This document shows, piece after piece, positions 6,486-10,655 of a stretch of DNA of 10,655 nucleotides. Position numbers and translations under genes: made by a program. The stretch spans positions 1 to 10,655 of the forward strand of contig NZ_DKGQ01000030.1 of assembly GCF_002453355.1 (NCBI RefSeq), given 5' to 3'. Below the pieces are notes generated by a model. That model made no database searches. It was not told where the DNA came from and saw only the letters and a list, made by a program, of their open reading frames with translations. Each line of letters opens with the position of its first letter. Position 1 is the first letter of the stretch. Source of the stretch: Psychrobacter sp. UBA6766 (GTDB lineage Bacteria > Pseudomonadota > Gammaproteobacteria > Pseudomonadales > Moraxellaceae).

Positions 6486-7181
6486 ATGCTGACTGTCTTA
6501 CTTTTGGCGGGTGCCGAAAAGCTGATTAATATTGCCATCGCCAGCGATGAAATCACCAAAACCGGTCTAGCACCGCTTGCGGGTAAAGTATTGCGTTTAA
6601 ATATAGCAATACCTGAGATTCATTTAGACGTATTATTTACTGATGAGCGTTTGCGTTTTGAGCCAGTCACCACTGAAAGCGTGTTTGAGCCAAACGGCAG
6701 TATGGAAGAGCGTCAAAAAGCCAGTTTAAATAAATCGCGAATCGGTCATAGCCGTCCGGACTGCGTTGTGACCGTTGACAATCCAGCCCAACTGCTCAAT
6801 CTCATGCGCGGCACTGAAGGTAATTTACCTATCGCTGGTGATTACAAAGTGCTGATGCAGCTGAAACAATTGGTGGCAGGATTTGATCCTGACGTCGCTG
6901 GTCAGCTTGAGCCATTTATCGGAAAGCCAATGGCCAGCCAGTTGCATCTACTAATATCACAGCTAAAGAGTAGCTGGCGTCACAGCGCCAAACGCGCGTT
7001 TGACGATGTCAGCGACTGGGCTAACGATGTGGCAGGCAATAGTGCCCCTGACCCGATGGAAGCGGCTGAAGTGAATGATCTAAAGCAGCAACTATTAAAG
7101 CTGCGAGCGGATGTCGAGCGTGAAGAGGCGAGGCTTGCGGCAATAAAAGATGAGCAGGCACATTTAATCAATAATAGATAA
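6486..7181 (+). CDS. ubiJ: Ubiquinone biosynthesis accessory factor UbiJ (SCP2 domain)
   Basis: Non-catalytic lipid-binding protein that, in E. coli, belongs to the soluble Ubi complex and is needed for aerobic ubiquinone synthesis, probably by holding hydrophobic intermediates. The 231-residue protein has an SCP2-like domain (about 10-130) with APLAGKVLRLNI (29-40), matching the LLGKVLRVEV region of E. coli UbiJ, and a turn NLPIAGDYKVLMQL (113-126) at the expected place. The C-terminal 40 residues (about 192-228) form a charged coiled coil. E. coli UbiJ has 201 residues. The ATG at 6486 has only a weak GAGAG four bases upstream. Overall sequence is divergent, as usual for UbiJ, and the assignment leans on its position between ubiE and ubiB. 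The 138-base gap before it holds a small GC hairpin (6446-6462) and no clear promoter. Confidence 0.9.
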   Translation: MLTVLLLAGAEKLINIAIASDEITKTGLAPLAGKVLRLNIAIPEIHLDVLFTDERLRFEPVTTESVFEPNGSMEERQKASLNKSRIGHSRPDCVVTVDNPAQLLNLMRGTEGNLPIAGDYKVLMQLKQLVAGFDPDVAGQLEPFIGKPMASQLHLLISQLKSSWRHSAKRAFDDVSDWANDVAGNSAPDPMEAAEVNDLKQQLLKLRADVEREEARLAAIKDEQAHLINNR

Positions 7182-7272
7182 TAATAAATAGTTGCTTTGA
7201 CTGCTTAAATACTAACTATAAACAGTCCTAGACCCTGCCCTATTTTTGACTTTTTTAGAGTACCCATACCCC

Positions 7273-8931
7273 ATGCTATTATCTCATCGTGCCCGTTTAT
7301 TTGAGCTTTGGCGTATTGCCGCTACGTATCGTATTGACACCCATCTTTCTATTGAAGAAGCGCCGCAGCTGCAACCTTTGGCGCGTTTCATTCGCTTACA
7401 TCCCGCTGCCTGGGGTAAAAAACACCAACCAAACGCCATCAAGTACGCGCTTGAAGATATGGGAACGTTATTTTTAAAACTCGGGCAATTGCTATCGACG
7501 CGTCGCGACCTGGTGCCGCCTGAGATTATCGAGCAATTGGTGCAGCTGCAAGATAAAGTCAAACCTTTCGACGTTGACGTTGCCATTGCTCAAATCCAAG
7601 ACCCTAAACAGGGCCTTGGTCAATCTATTGACACGTTATTTGCCCGTTTTGATGTTAAACCGTTAGCAGCAGCCTCCATCGCCCAGGTTCATACTGCCGC
7701 ATTGCATGATGGTCGTGAAGTAGTGGTAAAGGTGGTTCGCCCTGATATTCGCAGCACTATTGTCTCTGATTTTGAACTGCTACGTGAGCTTGCCAATTGG
7801 GCATCGGCTCGTATCGAAGCGGCGCGCGCCGTTCATATCATCGATATTGTCGAAGATTATCGTCAAGTGATGCTAAATGAGTTGGATTTAACGTTAGAAG
7901 CCGACAACACCACTCAAATGCGCAATAACTTCTTGGGTTCGGCATTGATGTATGTGCCAGAAGTTTATGATGCGGCTAAAAACGTCATGGTCATGGAACG
8001 TATCCAAGGCGTCCCTATTTCGCAGGTCGAGGTGTTTGATAAACTGGGTTATGACCGAGCAACATTGGCAGAAAAAGGCTTAACGATATTTTTTACTCAA
8101 GTTTTTCGCGATAACTTTTTTCATGCCGATATGCATCCAGGAAATGTGTTTGTAGAAACGCCACCAGTTAAAACGTTAAACAGTGACGTGACAACGGCTG
8201 AGCTTGGCTACGAGCCGCGCTATATTGGTCTTGATTGCGCCATTATGGGCACTTTGTCAAAAGATGATCAGCTTATCGTTGCGCGGATGCTATTGGCGGT
8301 GATGAATAATAACTTTACGGCGATGGTTGATATCGTTAGCCGCGCAGGTTGGATACCGCCCAATACCGATAAACATGCATTAATGCGGGATATGAAACGC
8401 ACTGTCGGCCCAATGCTACAAAAATCTATTAATGACATTGATTTTGCTGGTGTGTTGATGCAAATTTTAGACATTGCGCGTCGTCACCATATGAGTATTC
8501 CACCGCAATTAATGCTTCTGCTAAAAACTTTGGTACATGTTGAAGGGCTTGGTCGCGACTTATATCCCGACCTCGATATCTGGTCGCTTGCCAAGCCAAT
8601 CTTAAGTGGCTGGATTAAAGAGCAGCTAGATCCGATGCGTAATTTACAACAGTTACGTCAGCAATTGCCTGAGATTTTATTATCAACAACTGACATTCCT
8701 AAGTTATTAGACCAAGGCTTACAAAGCCTTGCCTCTCAAGGCTCGCGCCAAGACAGTCAGCTACGAGAAATACAGCAAATCCGTGCTGATATGCTCAATG
8801 ACCGTCGCCGCGATTGGCTGGCACTGGCTGGTTTTGTTACCTTTATTGCTATTGCAACGCAGGTCGGTTGGTTTGCGCCTATTTTTTATCTATTAGCAAT
8901 TTTCGTGGTTATATGGCGAGTATTGGCCTAG
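7273..8931 (+). CDS. ubiB: UbiB, atypical protein-kinase-like ATPase for ubiquinone synthesis
   Basis: Membrane-associated member of the ABC1/ADCK/UbiB family, required for ubiquinone synthesis; thought to use ATPase activity to make membrane-bound quinone precursors accessible, rather than to phosphorylate proteins. The 552-residue product (E. coli: 546) shows the family signature KLGQ (69-72), the Ala-rich nucleotide loop LAAASIAQVH (131-140), a nucleotide-binding Lys in VVKVVRP (151-157), and NELDL (202-206). It also has the catalytic-loop-like HADMHPGN (284-291) and the metal-binding LDCAIMG (320-326) in place of DFG. Two hydrophobic segments at about 516-550 anchor it in the membrane. 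The ATG at 7273 is preferred over an in-frame TTG at 7246, although neither has a good Shine-Dalgarno sequence (AGAG lies about 14 bases before the ATG). It follows ubiJ by 91 bases; TTGACT (7197-7202) and TATAAA (7217-7222) in that gap are only 14 bases apart, so a promoter is doubtful. A strong terminator lies downstream. Confidence 0.96.
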   Translation: MLLSHRARLFELWRIAATYRIDTHLSIEEAPQLQPLARFIRLHPAAWGKKHQPNAIKYALEDMGTLFLKLGQLLSTRRDLVPPEIIEQLVQLQDKVKPFDVDVAIAQIQDPKQGLGQSIDTLFARFDVKPLAAASIAQVHTAALHDGREVVVKVVRPDIRSTIVSDFELLRELANWASARIEAARAVHIIDIVEDYRQVMLNELDLTLEADNTTQMRNNFLGSALMYVPEVYDAAKNVMVMERIQGVPISQVEVFDKLGYDRATLAEKGLTIFFTQVFRDNFFHADMHPGNVFVETPPVKTLNSDVTTAELGYEPRYIGLDCAIMGTLSKDDQLIVARMLLAVMNNNFTAMVDIVSRAGWIPPNTDKHALMRDMKRTVGPMLQKSINDIDFAGVLMQILDIARRHHMSIPPQLMLLLKTLVHVEGLGRDLYPDLDIWSLAKPILSGWIKEQLDPMRNLQQLRQQLPEILLSTTDIPKLLDQGLQSLASQGSRQDSQLREIQQIRADMLNDRRRDWLALAGFVTFIAIATQVGWFAPIFYLLAIFVVIWRVLA

Positions 8932-8995
8932 ATTGTTGATATTTTAGTGGCAAACGCTCCCTAGAAAGCGTGATGAATGTTTCCCTATTATTTAA

Positions 8996-9059
8996 TAAGC
9001 TCTCATGCACTTTAATTGCTCTTGAACGACAGTTAAAGTGAATGAGGGCTTAACTTTTT
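8996..9059 (+). terminator. Intrinsic terminator of the ubi genes
   Basis: A 20-base arm (8996-9015) pairs with 9033-9052 with one mismatch and one G-U pair, leaving a 17-base loop. Three bases later comes a run of five T (9055-9059). It lies 65 bases after the ubiB stop and about 55 bases before the next gene, separating the ubi run from the dehydrogenase. Confidence 0.85.
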
Positions 9060-9103
9060 ATCTTATTTAATCCCATTATTTTAGTTAAAAAATCTTCTAT
9101 ATA

Positions 9104-9109
9104 AAGGAG
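9104..9109 (+). promoter_or_regulatory. Strong ribosome binding site of the D-lactate dehydrogenase gene
   Basis: AAGGAG, part of AAAGGAG, lies five bases before the ATG at 9115. It is the best Shine-Dalgarno sequence in the window and suggests efficient translation. TATATA at 9098-9103 resembles a -10 box but is too close to the start to be the likely promoter. Confidence 0.8.
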
Positions 9110-9114
9110 TTATT

Positions 9115-10557
9115 ATGTCAACTCTAGCGTCTACATCCACGTTACCTTTACCTACCAGCACGACCGTAAAACCAAATCATAGCGCTGCTATTACTACCCT
9201 GCAAGCTCGCTTTGGCAAACAACTCAGTGTCAATCGAACCATACGCGAACAGCATGGCCATACCATGACGTGGCTTGCCAACCAGCCGCCTGATGCCGTG
9301 TTAACAGTACAAGATAAACACGAGGTCGCTGCCGCTGTTGCGATTTGTAATGAGTATCAGATGCCAGTAATTGCTTTTGGTATTGGCTCGTCTTTAGAAG
9401 GACAGTTAAATGCTCCTTATGGCGGACTGTGTATCGACATGCATGCCATGGATGCGATATTGCAGGTCAATAGCGAAGACTTGACAGTGACCGTACAGCC
9501 GGGGGTGACACGTGAGCAATTAAATCATTATTTGCGCGACACAGGATTGTTTTTTCCGATAGATCCAGGTGCCAACGCCAGTATCGGCGGCATGGTTGCT
9601 ACTCGCGCTTCTGGTACTAATGCCGTACGTTATGGCACGATGAAAGATGTGGTACTCGCGCTTGAGGTGGTCACTGCCAATGGCGATATCGTTCGGACAG
9701 GAACACGCGCAAAAAAATCTGCCGCGGGTTATGATTTAACACGATTAATGATTGGATCAGAAGGGACGCTTGGTATCGTCACCGAAGTCACGCTTAAGTT
9801 ATTCGGAATCAGTGAATGTATCGGCAGTGGTATTTGTCATTTCCCAACGATTGAGGCCGCTTGTCAGGCGGTGATGCTCACCATCCAGATGTGCTTACCT
9901 GTCGCTCGAATTGAGCTGCTTGACGCGGTGCAAATTAAAGCCTGTAATCAATACGCCAATCTTGATTTGACTGAGACACCAACGTTATTTGTAGAATTTC
10001 ATGGCACAGACGCAAGTGTCGCTGAACAAGTACAAATATTTGCCGATATCATTGAAGAGTTCGGCGGTACAGATTTTGCTTGGGATACCAATGAATCCGA
10101 ACGTAAACGTCTTTGGCAAGCACGGCATAATGCTTATCATGCCAGCTCCGCTCTCAGACCTGAAGCCAGCGCTTTATCGACTGATGCTTGCGTTCCCATT
10201 TCGCGTTTAGCAGAATGTGTTAGCGCCACGGCAAAAGATATCGAAGCGTCGGGTATGATTGGCCCTATCGTCGGTCACGTCGGTGATGGTAATTTTCATG
10301 TTTTATTATTGGTCGATACCAATAATCCTGAAGAGATCGCCACCGCTGACGGTATCATCAGCCGCTTAGCGAGCCGCGCGATAGAGATGGATGGTACTTG
10401 TACGGGTGAGCACGGCATCGGACAAGGTAAGCAAAAATACATGCAGCAAGAGCACGGTAATGCGTTGGCGCTAATGCAAGCGATTAAATCTGCCCTTGAT
10501 CCCAAAAACATCCTGAATCCTGGAAAAATATGGCCTGAAACGTTACCGACTATTTAA
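9115..10557 (+). CDS. FAD-linked D-lactate dehydrogenase (LDHD/Dld type)
   Basis: Flavoenzyme that oxidises D-lactate (or a related D-2-hydroxy acid) to the 2-oxo acid and passes electrons to a cytochrome or quinone acceptor. The 480-residue protein has an N-terminal PCMH-type FAD-binding domain (about 55-232) with PVIAFGIGSSLEGQ (84-97), PGANASIGGMVATRASGTNAVRYG (151-174) and KSAAGYDLTRLMIGSEGTLG (201-220). The C-terminal FAD-oxidase domain (about 240-475) has VARIELLD (263-270), GHVGDGNFH (387-395) with conserved His, GTCTGEHGIGQGK (427-439), and DPKNILNPGK (462-471). It closely resembles mammalian LDHD and yeast Dld enzymes. GlcD of glycolate oxidase is related, but no glcE or glcF follows here, so lactate is favoured; the substrate is not proven. 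There is no signal peptide; the first 20 residues are Ser/Thr-rich. The gene stands alone between two terminators, with a strong ribosome binding site. Confidence 0.9.
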   Translation: MSTLASTSTLPLPTSTTVKPNHSAAITTLQARFGKQLSVNRTIREQHGHTMTWLANQPPDAVLTVQDKHEVAAAVAICNEYQMPVIAFGIGSSLEGQLNAPYGGLCIDMHAMDAILQVNSEDLTVTVQPGVTREQLNHYLRDTGLFFPIDPGANASIGGMVATRASGTNAVRYGTMKDVVLALEVVTANGDIVRTGTRAKKSAAGYDLTRLMIGSEGTLGIVTEVTLKLFGISECIGSGICHFPTIEAACQAVMLTIQMCLPVARIELLDAVQIKACNQYANLDLTETPTLFVEFHGTDASVAEQVQIFADIIEEFGGTDFAWDTNESERKRLWQARHNAYHASSALRPEASALSTDACVPISRLAECVSATAKDIEASGMIGPIVGHVGDGNFHVLLLVDTNNPEEIATADGIISRLASRAIEMDGTCTGEHGIGQGKQKYMQQEHGNALALMQAIKSALDPKNILNPGKIWPETLPTI

Positions 10558-10578
10558 TAAAATTATTAATAACAAAGC

Positions 10579-10630
10579 AAAAAAAATGCGCCTCCTTTTA
10601 ATTCCTTAATCAAAAGTAGGCGCTTTTTTT
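10579..10630. terminator. Strong bidirectional intrinsic terminator
   Basis: GCGCCTCCTTTT (10588-10599) pairs with AAAAGTAGGCGC (10612-10623), 11 of 12 bases, around a 12-base loop. Eight A precede it (10579-10586) and seven T follow (10624-10630), so it can stop transcription from either side. It lies about 30 bases after the dehydrogenase stop. Confidence 0.93.
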
Positions 10631-10655
10631 AAGTTTCTTAGATTAACACACCAAG

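Noticed and set aside
7246..7272. UbiB start at the TTG at 7246, adding nine residues
   Set aside because: No ribosome binding site, and UbiB homologues fit the ATG at 7273 in length.
1..10655. CRISPR array, insertion sequence, prophage, tRNA or toxin-antitoxin module
   Set aside because: No regularly spaced repeats, transposase, integrase, cloverleaf sequence or small paired genes were seen; all the long genes are housekeeping or metabolic.

Overview
The window looks like ordinary chromosomal DNA from a gammaproteobacterium of the Moraxellaceae, most likely Psychrobacter. This is inferred from the moderate-to-low GC content, the two-domain polyphosphate:AMP phosphotransferase (the type first described in Acinetobacter), the small FFLEELY-motif-like protein, and the order ubiE-ubiJ-ubiB. 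I see no mobile element, CRISPR array, rRNA or tRNA, and no sign of recent gene transfer. Seven protein genes are well supported.

Left part, minus strand (92-4117): a PiT-family phosphate transporter and a class II PPK2-type polyphosphate:AMP phosphotransferase. Their start codons both face right, and about 700 bases of AT-rich non-coding DNA separate them. That gap holds several inverted repeats and a weak plus-strand terminator-like hairpin, and its role is unknown. Together the two genes concern inorganic phosphate uptake and use of polyphosphate to make ADP from AMP.

Middle and right, plus strand (4367-8931): an uncharacterised helical protein of the FFLEELY-motif type, then ubiE (methyltransferase), ubiJ (SCP2 lipid-binding scaffold) and ubiB (atypical kinase/ATPase), all for ubiquinone synthesis. 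UbiE carries a roughly 130-residue Asn/Gln/Ser/Thr-rich N-terminal extension absent from the E. coli enzyme. The ubi run ends at a strong long-stem terminator (8996-9059).

Far right (9115-10557): a monocistronic FAD-linked D-lactate dehydrogenase of the LDHD/Dld type, with a strong ribosome binding site and its own nearly perfect bidirectional terminator. Such enzymes feed electrons into the respiratory chain, so a functional link to the neighbouring quinone genes is plausible but not shown.

No new multi-gene system is evident. The points most worth a second look are the UbiE extension, the uncharacterised gene before ubiE, the low-complexity linker in the polyphosphate enzyme, and the structured gap between the two phosphate genes.
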